A DNA stretch of 12,633 nucleotides from assembly GCA_023481025.1 (NCBI GenBank), contig JAMCWV010000163.1, positions 6,648 to 19,280 of the forward strand. The letters are read 5' to 3'. Numbering within the stretch: position 1 is the first letter of the stretch; the number at the start of each line of letters is the position of its first letter. The stretch comes from Gammaproteobacteria bacterium (lineage in GTDB: Bacteria; Pseudomonadota; Gammaproteobacteria; Enterobacterales; Alteromonadaceae). Positions 1-6,755 of the stretch are shown piece by piece. Under the pieces are notes generated by a model. It searched no databases, was not told where the DNA came from, and was given only the letters and a program-made list of their open reading frames with translations. The translations under genes were made by a program, and so were the position numbers.

Positions 1-2
1 AT

Positions 3-1022
3 TGGTATTATGGCGCATATAGCGAACGGCAGTTTGGTAAAGGTGCGATTATGCGCTTAGGCGATAATCGTGCCATGGATATCGAAGCGATCTCGACAGG
101 TTCATTAAGTTTGGATATCGCTCTCGGAATAGGCGGTTTACCGTGTGGACGTGTGATAGAAATTTACGGTCCTGAGTCGAGCGGTAAAACAACACTGACA
201 TTACAAGTTATTGCTGAAGCGCAAAAGCAGGGTAAAACATGTGCTTTCGTTGATGCGGAGCATGCGCTTGACCCAGTGTACGCAGAAAAACTTGGGGTTA
301 AGGTCGACGAACTATTAGTGTCGCAACCAGATACCGGTGAACAAGCACTGGAAATCTGTGACATGTTGGTTCGCTCTGCTGCGGTTGACGTAATTATTGT
401 CGACTCGGTTGCAGCTTTAACACCAAAAGCTGAAATCGAAGGCGAAATGGGTGACTCACACATGGGTTTGCAAGCGCGTCTGATGTCACAAGCATTGCGT
501 AAACTCACGGCGAATATTAAAAAGTCGAATACCATGTGTATTTTCATCAACCAAATTCGGATGAAGATTGGTGTGATGTTTGGAAACCCAGAAACTACCA
601 CAGGTGGTAACGCGCTGAAATTCTATGCGTCGGTGCGCCTTGATATTCGCCGCACGGGTTCATTGAAAGAAGGCGATGAAGTTGTTGGCAACGAAACTCG
701 TGTGAAAGTGGTGAAGAATAAGGTCGCGCCACCATTTAAAGAAGCAAACTTCCAGATCATGTATGGTGCTGGCATATCGAAAGAGGGTGAGCTAATCGAT
801 TTGGGTGTGAAGCATAAGCTGATCGATAAAGCTGGTGCATGGTACAGCTATAAAGGCGACAAAATTGGTCAAGGTAAAGCGAACTCAATGAAGTTCTTGG
901 CCGATAACCCGAAAATTGCCAATGAAGTTGAAAAGCAACTACGCGACATGTTGTTGCTGAAGCCAACCATTGCCGCTGATGATCCTGCGGTGACTGAAGC
1001 ACCAGAAGCACTGGAAGATTAA
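3..1022 (+). CDS. recA: RecA recombinase, 5' end missing or disturbed
   Basis: RecA forms ATP-dependent filaments on single-stranded DNA, carries out homologous strand exchange, and triggers LexA self-cleavage in the SOS response. The reading frame is open from base 3. The stretch [13 protein letters not shown] matches the normal RecA N-terminal region, so the ATG at 51 is the internal Met of 'IMRLG' and not the true start; about 25 residues should precede it. Counting from that Met, Walker A GPESSGKT is at residues 40-47, followed by the [15 protein letters not shown] segment, the L2-loop region [14 protein letters not shown], and an acidic C-terminal tail ending EALED. Total length would be near 348 residues, normal for the family. 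The residues encoded by bases 3-26 (WYYGAYS) do not resemble the usual RecA N-terminus (see findings). The gene ends about 100 nt before an intrinsic terminator and no recX follows. The promoter and any LexA box lie outside the window. Confidence 0.95.
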   Translation, partial: WYYGAYSERQFGKGAIMRLGDNRAMDIEAISTGSLSLDIALGIGGLPCGRVIEIYGPESSGKTTLTLQVIAEAQKQGKTCAFVDAEHALDPVYAEKLGVKVDELLVSQPDTGEQALEICDMLVRSAAVDVIIVDSVAALTPKAEIEGEMGDSHMGLQARLMSQALRKLTANIKKSNTMCIFINQIRMKIGVMFGNPETTTGGNALKFYASVRLDIRRTGSLKEGDEVVGNETRVKVVKNKVAPPFKEANFQIMYGAGISKEGELIDLGVKHKLIDKAGAWYSYKGDKIGQGKANSMKFLADNPKIANEVEKQLRDMLLLKPTIAADDPAVTEAPEALED

Positions 1023-1120
1023 GGCCTTAATTGTCATAGGGGCGCCTGTAACAATTGCTGCAATAAAGCTGTCTGTTCGACCGTTTCTGACGAGATGGAT
1101 GGCAAGTTGACTTGAATTGA

Positions 1121-1158
1121 AACCCTCGCTGTTGTTTTTACAACATCGAGGGTTTTTT
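1121..1158 (+). terminator. Rho-independent terminator after recA
   Basis: A 15-bp stem (1121-1135 pairing with 1140-1154, one mismatch at C1129/A1146) closes a TTTT loop. The T-run is 1153-1158, so TTTT follows the stem. It lies about 100 nt after the recA stop and before the next rightward gene, so it should end the recA transcript. The 1023-1120 stretch between stop and hairpin holds nothing else I recognise. Confidence 0.85.
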
Positions 1159-1233
1159 CGTGCTAGTTTGTTGGGTCTGATTATGGCATGATTTCCGCTT
1201 ATTTCCCTTTGTGCTTGGAATGGATATCAGTAC

Positions 1234-3108
1234 ATGTCAATGTTGCCAAAATTATACTTGTCTCGCTTCACTCAGGTGCAGAGCGCTTGGACAATCCCGC
1301 TTATTTTTCTTTTTTGTATTAGTTTTGTGGTGGCTTGTAGCCCGCGAGACGCGAGTTCGGAAGCAGCGCAGTCTGCGCGTGAGACTGCCGCAACTTTGAA
1401 CCAAATCTACGATGCCTATTTTCAAGCGAATTTACAGCTCAATCCGTTGCAGGCCACTCTCATGGGTCAAGGCCAACACCATGATCAGCTGCCCGATGTG
1501 TATAGTGAAGAGCATCGTTATCGTCAGCGTATGCTCGAAGAGGAATATCTCGCAGCAGTGACACGTATTGATCCGTCGAAACTGAGTGAGTCGGATTATT
1601 TAACCTATCAACTATTTCGCCGCGATCGTCTGTTTTCGTTAGAACAGATGCAATTTCCAGAGCATCTGATTCCGATTAATCAGTTTTATAGTTCACCGAG
1701 CCAACTCGCAATGCTAGGTTCGGGCTCTAGCGCCCAGCCATTCAATTCTGTCACAGATTACCGGCAGTGGGTACAACGTATGCGTCTCATCCCACAGTTG
1801 TTTGCGGGTATTGAGCGCAATATGCGCACTGGTATCGATGAAGAGGTCGTATTGCCGGCGGTTGTGGTACAACGCTTAATCGACCAAGTGCGCACCCATG
1901 CACTCGCGGCAGATGACTACCAAGCCAGTATATTTTGGCAGCCGGTTGAGCAATTACCTGCGACGCTTGAAGGGTATCGCGATGAACTAACAAGCGAATT
2001 TCGACTGGCGCTGCAGCAATCCGTACTGCCGGCATATACAGCGCTCGCTGACTTTCTTGAAAAGACCTACTTACTAGCCGCGCGCACCGAGGAATTTGGG
2101 ATTGGCACCTTACCCCAGGGGCAAGATTGGTACACATTTGCCGTGCGTTTTCACACCACGACTAATTTAAGTGCAGACGAGATTCACCAAATTGGCTTAG
2201 ATGAAGTGGCGCGCTTGCACCAAGCAATCAGCCACGTTATGGAAGACGTTGGTTTCGAAGGCAGTTTAGCGGAGTTTTTCGCCTTTACCCGCGACGATCC
2301 GCAATTTCATTATGCAACGCCTGAGGCGATGTTGGCTGATTATCGTGCCTTTGCTGCAGAGGTTGAAACCCGCGCAGAACGCTTATTTTTCCGTGATCGT
2401 TTGCCTCGCGCAGGCTATGAAATTCGCAAAGTGGAAGCGTTTCGCGAACGCAGTGCCAGCTCTGGAAGCTACTCAGTTCCTTCCGAAGACGGCAGTCGTC
2501 CGGGCATCTTCTATTTAAATACGTATGATTTACCGGCACGACCAACTTGGGCAAAAGGGGCGTTAACTTTGCATGAGGCCATCCCTGGCCACCATTACCA
2601 ACTTGCGCTGCAACGAGAAATGGAACATCTGCCACCGTTTCGTCGCTATGGTGTTGAGACTGCTTTTAATGAAGGCTGGGGCTTGTATGCAGAGTCATTA
2701 GGCGATGAGCTTGGGGTATACGGGCCGTACGACCGCTATGGACAGTATATTGCCGAGCTATGGCGGGCGATACGTTTGGTCGTTGACACCGGGATTCATG
2801 CCTATGGCTGGTCGCGGCAAGAGGTTTTAGACTACATGTATGCGAACGCGCCGGTGCAGGAAGCACGGGCAGTTTCGGAAGCCGAACGGTTTATGGCGCT
2901 ACCCGGTCAAGCGCTAGCCTATAAAATAGGTCAGTTACATATTCAAGGGCTGCGTGAGCAAGCGGAAGCTCGTCTTGAAGACCACTTTGACGTGCGCGAG
3001 TTTCATTGGCAAGTCCTCCGCCACGGTGCATTGCCGCTCGAATTATTAAATGAGCAAATTGAAGCATGGATACTTTCTTACGAGGGTTCTAACGATGCCA
3101 GCGAGTAA
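1234..3108 (+). CDS. DUF885-family predicted zinc metallopeptidase, lipoprotein
   Basis: 624-residue protein of the DUF885 family, predicted to be secreted and membrane-anchored. The N-terminus has a hydrophobic segment (about residues 18-34) ending in a lipobox-like VVAC, with Cys35 as the likely lipidated residue, so it should act in the periplasm. The family hallmark HEAIPGHH is at residues 447-454, and EGWGLYAE at 480-487 supplies a conserved downstream glutamate. Together they resemble a gluzincin-type zinc site, and family members are generally described as uncharacterised peptidase-like proteins. Length is typical. The ATG at 1234 is chosen because it puts the signal peptide at the N-terminus; ATG 1240 is an alternative, and the ribosome-binding site is weak (GGAT about 10 nt upstream). 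Its last 14 nt overlap the start of the phospholipase gene, suggesting translational coupling. The substrate cannot be told from sequence. Confidence 0.88.
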   Translation: MSMLPKLYLSRFTQVQSAWTIPLIFLFCISFVVACSPRDASSEAAQSARETAATLNQIYDAYFQANLQLNPLQATLMGQGQHHDQLPDVYSEEHRYRQRMLEEEYLAAVTRIDPSKLSESDYLTYQLFRRDRLFSLEQMQFPEHLIPINQFYSSPSQLAMLGSGSSAQPFNSVTDYRQWVQRMRLIPQLFAGIERNMRTGIDEEVVLPAVVVQRLIDQVRTHALAADDYQASIFWQPVEQLPATLEGYRDELTSEFRLALQQSVLPAYTALADFLEKTYLLAARTEEFGIGTLPQGQDWYTFAVRFHTTTNLSADEIHQIGLDEVARLHQAISHVMEDVGFEGSLAEFFAFTRDDPQFHYATPEAMLADYRAFAAEVETRAERLFFRDRLPRAGYEIRKVEAFRERSASSGSYSVPSEDGSRPGIFYLNTYDLPARPTWAKGALTLHEAIPGHHYQLALQREMEHLPPFRRYGVETAFNEGWGLYAESLGDELGVYGPYDRYGQYIAELWRAIRLVVDTGIHAYGWSRQEVLDYMYANAPVQEARAVSEAERFMALPGQALAYKIGQLHIQGLREQAEARLEDHFDVREFHWQVLRHGALPLELLNEQIEAWILSYEGSNDASE

Positions 3109-4096
3109 TAAATTAACGGTCGGTTTAGCATTGGGCTCAGGAGCTGCTCGAGGTTGGGCGCATATCGGTGTAATCCGAGCTCTGGAAGATATGGGGATCG
3201 AAATTCAGGTTGTCACAGGAACTTCAATTGGGTCGCTCGTCGGAGGTGCTTACGCTGCCGGGAAGCTTGACGACCTCGAAAAGTGGGTGCGCGGCATGGA
3301 CCGCTGGGCGGTGTTTAATCTGCTCGACTTTGGTTTAACGAATGGTGGAATGGTTGGGGGAGAGAAAGTTTTCAATCATGCTCGTGAACGCTTTGGGGCG
3401 CTGGAAATTAGCACATTAGAACGTCGCTACGCGGCTGTTGCAACAGACCTTTATACCGGCAAAGAGATCTGGCTAAAAAAAGGTGATCTATTCTCCGTGG
3501 CGAGAGCAAGCTGTGCAATGCCCGGCTTGTTATCGCCTAAGTCTCATGATGGCCGCTGGCTTGTCGACGGTGCTTTAGTGAATCCCGTGCCAGTTTCGTT
3601 AGCGCGGGCATTGGAAGCCGATTTTGTTATTGCGGTGCATTTAAATTCACAGGTTCATGTCGACGATGATGCGCCAGCAGCATCCCAAGCTCCGCAAAGT
3701 GATAGCGACAAGAAAGCGAAGCAGGCAAAAGCCTCAAGCGATAGCAAGAAAGATGATGAGGAGCAGAACGGTTTTCAAAGCTTTCTAGCACGCAGCTCAC
3801 AATTTATGGCGGATGTACGGCAAAAATTCACACGGGAACCTAAGTCTCCGAGTATGCTCGGCGTCATGGCAGGCTCGATTGATATCATGCAAGAGCGGAT
3901 TACCAAAGCGCGGATGGCAGGGGATCCACCGGATATTCTGTTACAACCAAAACTTGGTGATATTGGTTTGCTCGAATTTGACCACGGTGGCGAAGCTATT
4001 GATATCGGCTACGAAACGACGATGCGACTAAAAGATCTCATTATGGACGAATTACGGATCATGAAAAAGCGCCGTAATGGCGGCCCATCGAGCTAA
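3095..4096 (+). CDS. rssA: RssA/YchK-like patatin-family phospholipase
   Basis: 333-residue patatin-like serine acyl hydrolase, close in layout to E. coli RssA (YchK). The glycine-rich oxyanion-hole motif GLALGSGAARGW is at residues 10-21, the nucleophile elbow GTSIG has Ser44, and the catalytic Asp of the DGA motif is Asp158 (VDGALVNPVPV), giving the Ser-Asp dyad of the family. It has no signal peptide and is probably cytosolic or membrane-peripheral. The start at 3095 is preferred over an in-frame ATG at 3050 because GAGGG lies 8 nt upstream and the glycine motif then falls near the N-terminus as in homologues. Residues about 189-225 form a highly charged, Lys/Asp/Ser/Ala-rich insertion that looks disordered. 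The gene overlaps the DUF885 gene by 14 nt, so the two form one transcription unit. The physiological lipid substrate is unknown; symbol by similarity only. Confidence 0.85.
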   Translation: MPASNKLTVGLALGSGAARGWAHIGVIRALEDMGIEIQVVTGTSIGSLVGGAYAAGKLDDLEKWVRGMDRWAVFNLLDFGLTNGGMVGGEKVFNHARERFGALEISTLERRYAAVATDLYTGKEIWLKKGDLFSVARASCAMPGLLSPKSHDGRWLVDGALVNPVPVSLARALEADFVIAVHLNSQVHVDDDAPAASQAPQSDSDKKAKQAKASSDSKKDDEEQNGFQSFLARSSQFMADVRQKFTREPKSPSMLGVMAGSIDIMQERITKARMAGDPPDILLQPKLGDIGLLEFDHGGEAIDIGYETTMRLKDLIMDELRIMKKRRNGGPSS

Positions 4097-4108
4097 ACCA
4101 TGAGTTAT

Positions 4109-4139
4109 AAAAAAGGGACAACGAAGTTGTCCCTTTTTT
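4109..4139. terminator. Bidirectional terminator between rssA-like gene and putP
   Basis: A perfect 14-bp inverted repeat (4109-4122 and 4126-4139) with a GAA loop. The stem ends in six A on the left and six T on the right, so it reads as an intrinsic terminator from either side. It lies between two convergent genes (stops at 4096 and 4157) and should serve both. Confidence 0.9.
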
Positions 4140-4156
4140 AATTTAGGCTGCAGTTC

Positions 4157-5713
4157 CTAGTTTTTAATATCCGCTGACGGCGTAGTTTCTGCATGTTCCT
4201 TCATTTCAACTTCCATGTCGTCAAAGGTTTTTTGTACGGCTGCTTCGGGGTCTTGCGTGATTTTGCTGACAATCAGAATCGCAAGTGTTGAGAGTATAAC
4301 GCCCGGTACCATTTCATATAAATGCGCACTAAGCGGCGCGCCGTTGATTGGCACGTAAATCCAGAACAACACGGTGACTGCACCGACCACCATACCTGCT
4401 AACGCACCCCAGCGGTTCATGTACTTCCAGTACAAGCTGAGGATAATCAGTGGGCCAAATGCAGCGCCGAAGCCAGCCCAAGCATTACCAACTAAGCCGA
4501 GAATGGTGTCGCGAGGAACCCATGAAAGGGCAATGGCGACGAGGGCAACAATTAAAACGGATAAACGACCAGCAAATACTTGCACTTTGTCTGACGCATT
4601 TTTGTTAAGGAAACTCTTATAGAAATCCTGAGTTAGTGCGCTCGACGTCACCAGCAATTGCGATGAAATAGTACTCATGATTGCTGCAAGTATGGCAGCT
4701 AAAAGGAAACCACCAACGAGTGGGTGAAAGAGAATCTGCGATAGAACAATGAAAATCGTCTCGGCATTCGCGAGCGAGCCGTCAGCTGTCATGTACGCGT
4801 TGCCGGTTAACGCGCCACCATACACTTGAACATAAGCTGCACCTGCAACACCTGTCAGCATGGCGCCGATAATCGCGACAATCATCCAAGTCATGCCAAT
4901 CCGGCGAGCGACTTTAAAGTCTCGAACTGATTTAATCGCCATGAAACGGACAATGATATGCGGTTGACCAAAGTACCCTAAACCCCAAGCGAGCAAGGAA
5001 ATCACACCAAGGAAGGTCGCACCGTAGAACGGGTTGAGCATACCTGGGTTCAGGTCGCGGACCTGAGTAACAACTTCACCGCTACCGCCAAGTACTGAGA
5101 AGGCAACGAATGGTACCATCACTAAAGCGATGAACATGATGCAACCTTGAACAAAGTCGGTCATGCTCACGGCCAAAAAGCCACCAATGAGCGTATAAGC
5201 CACCACCACACCGGCGGTTAGCAATAAGCCGTAGTGGTAGTCCATTCCAAAGGCGTTCTCGAATAACGTACCGCCAGCAACGAGCCCCGATGAGGTGTAT
5301 AGGGTAAAGAAGATAATGATGACAATGGCGGACACCAAGCGCAGAATCCGAGAGTTGTCGTTAAAGCGGTTTTCAAAGAAATCAGGAATGGTAATGGAGT
5401 CTTTTGCCATGTATGTGTACATGCGCAGGCGCGGTGCCACCACACGATAATTGACGTAGGCACCGGCAACTAAACCGACCGCAATCCAAACTTCCGAGAA
5501 ACCAGCGACAAAAAACGCGCCTGGTAAGCCCATGAGCATCCAACCGCTCATATCCGAAGCACCTGCGGAGAGGGCAGTAACACCCGGCCCTAAACGACGG
5601 CCACCGAGCATGTAGTCTGATAAATCACTGGTTGATTTGTAGTAGCCATAGACGCCAATGCCGAGCATGGCGATGAAATAAATGGCAAGCGAAATCAGGG
5701 TTCCTGTTTCCAA
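4157..5713 (-). CDS. putP: Sodium/proline symporter PutP
   Basis: 518-residue inner-membrane transporter of the sodium:solute symporter family (LeuT fold) that takes up proline with Na+. It aligns through its length with E. coli PutP: MLGGRRLGPGVTALSAGASDMSGW (residues 35-58, split here only for reading), GYFGQPHI (247-253), AAIMSTISSQLLVTSSALT (343-361) and AWAGFGAAFGP (411-421). Asp54, Ser56, Gly57, Ser347 and Thr348 occupy the positions of the known E. coli Na+-site residues Asp55, Ser57, Gly58, Ser340 and Thr341. About 13 hydrophobic helices are visible, with a charged cytoplasmic tail after residue 485. The start codon is TTG at 5713, with AGGAG 8 nt upstream and no ATG or GTG in frame nearby. 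No putA is next to it. It is monocistronic, converges on the rssA-like gene and shares its terminator. Confidence 0.94.
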   Translation of the reverse strand: METGTLISLAIYFIAMLGIGVYGYYKSTSDLSDYMLGGRRLGPGVTALSAGASDMSGWMLMGLPGAFFVAGFSEVWIAVGLVAGAYVNYRVVAPRLRMYTYMAKDSITIPDFFENRFNDNSRILRLVSAIVIIIFFTLYTSSGLVAGGTLFENAFGMDYHYGLLLTAGVVVAYTLIGGFLAVSMTDFVQGCIMFIALVMVPFVAFSVLGGSGEVVTQVRDLNPGMLNPFYGATFLGVISLLAWGLGYFGQPHIIVRFMAIKSVRDFKVARRIGMTWMIVAIIGAMLTGVAGAAYVQVYGGALTGNAYMTADGSLANAETIFIVLSQILFHPLVGGFLLAAILAAIMSTISSQLLVTSSALTQDFYKSFLNKNASDKVQVFAGRLSVLIVALVAIALSWVPRDTILGLVGNAWAGFGAAFGPLIILSLYWKYMNRWGALAGMVVGAVTVLFWIYVPINGAPLSAHLYEMVPGVILSTLAILIVSKITQDPEAAVQKTFDDMEVEMKEHAETTPSADIKN

Positions 5714-5763
5714 AATGATACTCCTATCTGATTGGCGTTTTTATTATGGTTATCGCTAACTTT

Positions 5764-5791
5764 ATTATGTGGAGCTCAGAAGGTTTAGCAA
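5764..5791 (-). promoter_or_regulatory. Candidate sigma70 promoter of putP
   Basis: Reading leftward, TTGCTA (5791-5786) and CATAAT (5769-5764) are spaced 16 bp and lie about 50 nt before the putP start codon. The -10 matches consensus in 5 of 6 positions and the -35 in 4 of 6. A second CATAAT occurs at 5748-5743 without a good -35. Assignment is by eye only. Confidence 0.35.
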
Positions 5792-5819
5792 GCGAATTGC
5801 GGCAAAACTTTTGCTAAAC
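5783..5819. repeat. 9-bp inverted repeat upstream of putP, possible operator
   Basis: GTTTAGCAA (5783-5791) and TTGCTAAAC (5811-5819) are perfect reverse complements separated by 19 nt. The left arm overlaps the candidate -35 element of putP. The 28-bp offset between arms and the lack of a T-run argue for a protein-binding site or transcript leader structure more than a terminator. No known regulator motif is recognised. Confidence 0.5.
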
Positions 5820-5871
5820 AGCCCGAACAACCGTAATTTCTTTCGTGTTTTTGGTACAAAGTGCAACACGC

Positions 5872-5907
5872 TAACAAAATCACCGCAGCTTCTCAAGCCG
5901 AGGTGAT
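5872..5907 (-). terminator. Probable terminator of the pspF-sap operon
   Basis: On the minus strand, an imperfect 13-bp stem with 11 matches (5907-5895 pairing with 5891-5879) and a GAG loop is followed by TTTTGTT. It lies 15 nt after the sapF stop and is the only hairpin with a T-run before putP, so it likely ends the sap transcript. Confidence 0.6.
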
Positions 5908-5922
5908 CTGTGAGTGCACTTG

Positions 5923-6573
5923 TTAATCACTCCCTTTACGCTGCAATTCTGACATCAACATCATTTCTGTGTACTGCTCTTGTGGTGCCGAGAACACGTC
6001 GACGACAGGTCCGCGTTCGATAACCAAGCCATCCTTCATAATCAGGACTTCATCGGCTAAGTGGCGGACTATTTCAGGACTTTGGGAAATAAAGATATAC
6101 GACATTTTTAGGTCGCGTTGGAGGTCAAGTAGCAGATTGATAATCTGCGCCCGCACCGACGAGTCAAGTGTGGCGAGCGCCTCGTCAGCAACGAGTAGTT
6201 TTGGTTGCAGAATAATGGCTCGCGCGATACTTGCGCGTTGTTTTTGTCCAGTCGACATCATATGTGGGTAGAACACCATGTGTTCTGCCAACAAACCAAC
6301 TTGTTGGAGCGTTTTCATAATCCGCTCATGGCGTTGGCGGGCATTGAGTTTGGTGTTAAACAATAAGGGCTCTTCGAGTTGGCGACCCAAGGTTAAATGC
6401 GGATTTAACGACGCATCGGCGTCTTGAAAAATCATGCGAATATGTTGAGCGCGCTGACGATAATTACCGGCTTCGAGATCTTCACCGGCGAAGGTGATCC
6501 GGCCTGAAGTTGGTGTAACAGCACCGCTGATTAACGCGGCTAAGGTCGATTTGCCAGAGCCATTTGTGCCCAT
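5923..6573 (-). CDS. C-terminal SapF fragment, possible internal reinitiation product
   Basis: This is the 216-residue open frame left downstream of the duplication. It starts at an internal ATG directly before Walker A (MGTNGSGKST). It keeps the Q-loop (Gln50), signature STGQKQR (107-113), Walker B LLVADE (126-131) and the tail, but lacks the first ~44 residues, which hold the A-loop aromatic (Tyr15 of the intact form) and the first beta strands. The TGA that ends the N-terminal fragment lies 19 nt upstream and overlaps an AAGGA, 15 nt before the ATG. Reinitiation is therefore conceivable but the spacing is long. A functional ATPase from this fragment alone seems unlikely. Automatic annotation would probably call it a short ABC ATP-binding protein. 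Confidence 0.4.
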   Translation of the reverse strand: MGTNGSGKSTLAALISGAVTPTSGRITFAGEDLEAGNYRQRAQHIRMIFQDADASLNPHLTLGRQLEEPLLFNTKLNARQRHERIMKTLQQVGLLAEHMVFYPHMMSTGQKQRASIARAIILQPKLLVADEALATLDSSVRAQIINLLLDLQRDLKMSYIFISQSPEIVRHLADEVLIMKDGLVIERGPVVDVFSAPQEQYTEMMLMSELQRKGSD

Positions 6574-6665
6574 TACTGCAAGGGTTTTTCCTTCATTTAA
6601 GGTAAAACTGACGGTAGCCCATTACTGCAAGGGTTTTGCCTTCATTTAAGGTAAAACTGACGGTA
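6568..6665. repeat. 49-bp direct tandem duplication inside sapF
   Basis: Copy 1 is 6568-6616 and copy 2 is 6617-6665, directly adjacent. They are identical except for T at 6589 versus G at 6638. On the coding strand the repeat covers the codons for TVSFTLNEGKTLAVMG plus one extra base. The single difference is GGA versus GGC, both glycine. No similar repeat occurs elsewhere in the window. Confidence 0.97.
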
Positions 6666-6755
6666 TCGAGCGCAACGGTCGTTTGTTGCTGAAATAGGCC
6701 GGTACGACTGTGGTAGACTTTGCGCAAAGCATCGACAACAAGTAATGGTTGCATC

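Larger units (their letters stand above)
5923..6754 (-). pseudogene. sapF: sapF, Sap/putrescine ABC transporter ATPase, frameshifted by a 49-bp tandem duplication
   Basis: SapF is one of two nucleotide-binding subunits of the SapBCDF transporter. Here the gene starts well (ATG at 6754, GGAGG upstream, 1 nt after the sapD stop). It encodes 46 normal residues through EGKTLAVMG, then YRQFYLK and a TGA at 6595-6593. The cause is a direct duplication of 49 bp (not a multiple of 3). The rest continues in the +1 frame from Walker A GTNGSGKST onward. Removing one repeat copy gives a continuous 260-residue protein, close to E. coli SapF (268), with Walker A at 46-54, the Q-loop in IRMIFQDADASLNP, signature STGQKQR, and Walker B LLVADE followed by ALATLD. 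The codons on both sides look intact and the downstream frame has no further lesions, so the defect appears recent, reversible or artefactual. If real, SapF is not made in full, although SapABCD remain intact. Confidence 0.85.

Noticed and set aside
164..601. Long antisense open frame within recA
   Set aside because: Shadow of the recA coding frame; its composition is low quality and it matches no family.
1211..1399. Small gene overlapping the start of the DUF885 gene
   Set aside because: Out of frame with a convincing lipoprotein signal peptide and lacking recognisable features.
3050..3094. Upstream start giving 15 more residues on the RssA-like lipase
   Set aside because: No ribosome-binding site; the ATG at 3095 has GAGGG and places the glycine motif correctly.
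6596..6621. Programmed +1 frameshifting to express sapF
   Set aside because: Both frames overlap here, but there is no slippery motif or stimulatory structure. The product would also carry a duplicated beta-strand segment, and a 49-bp duplication explains the shift fully.
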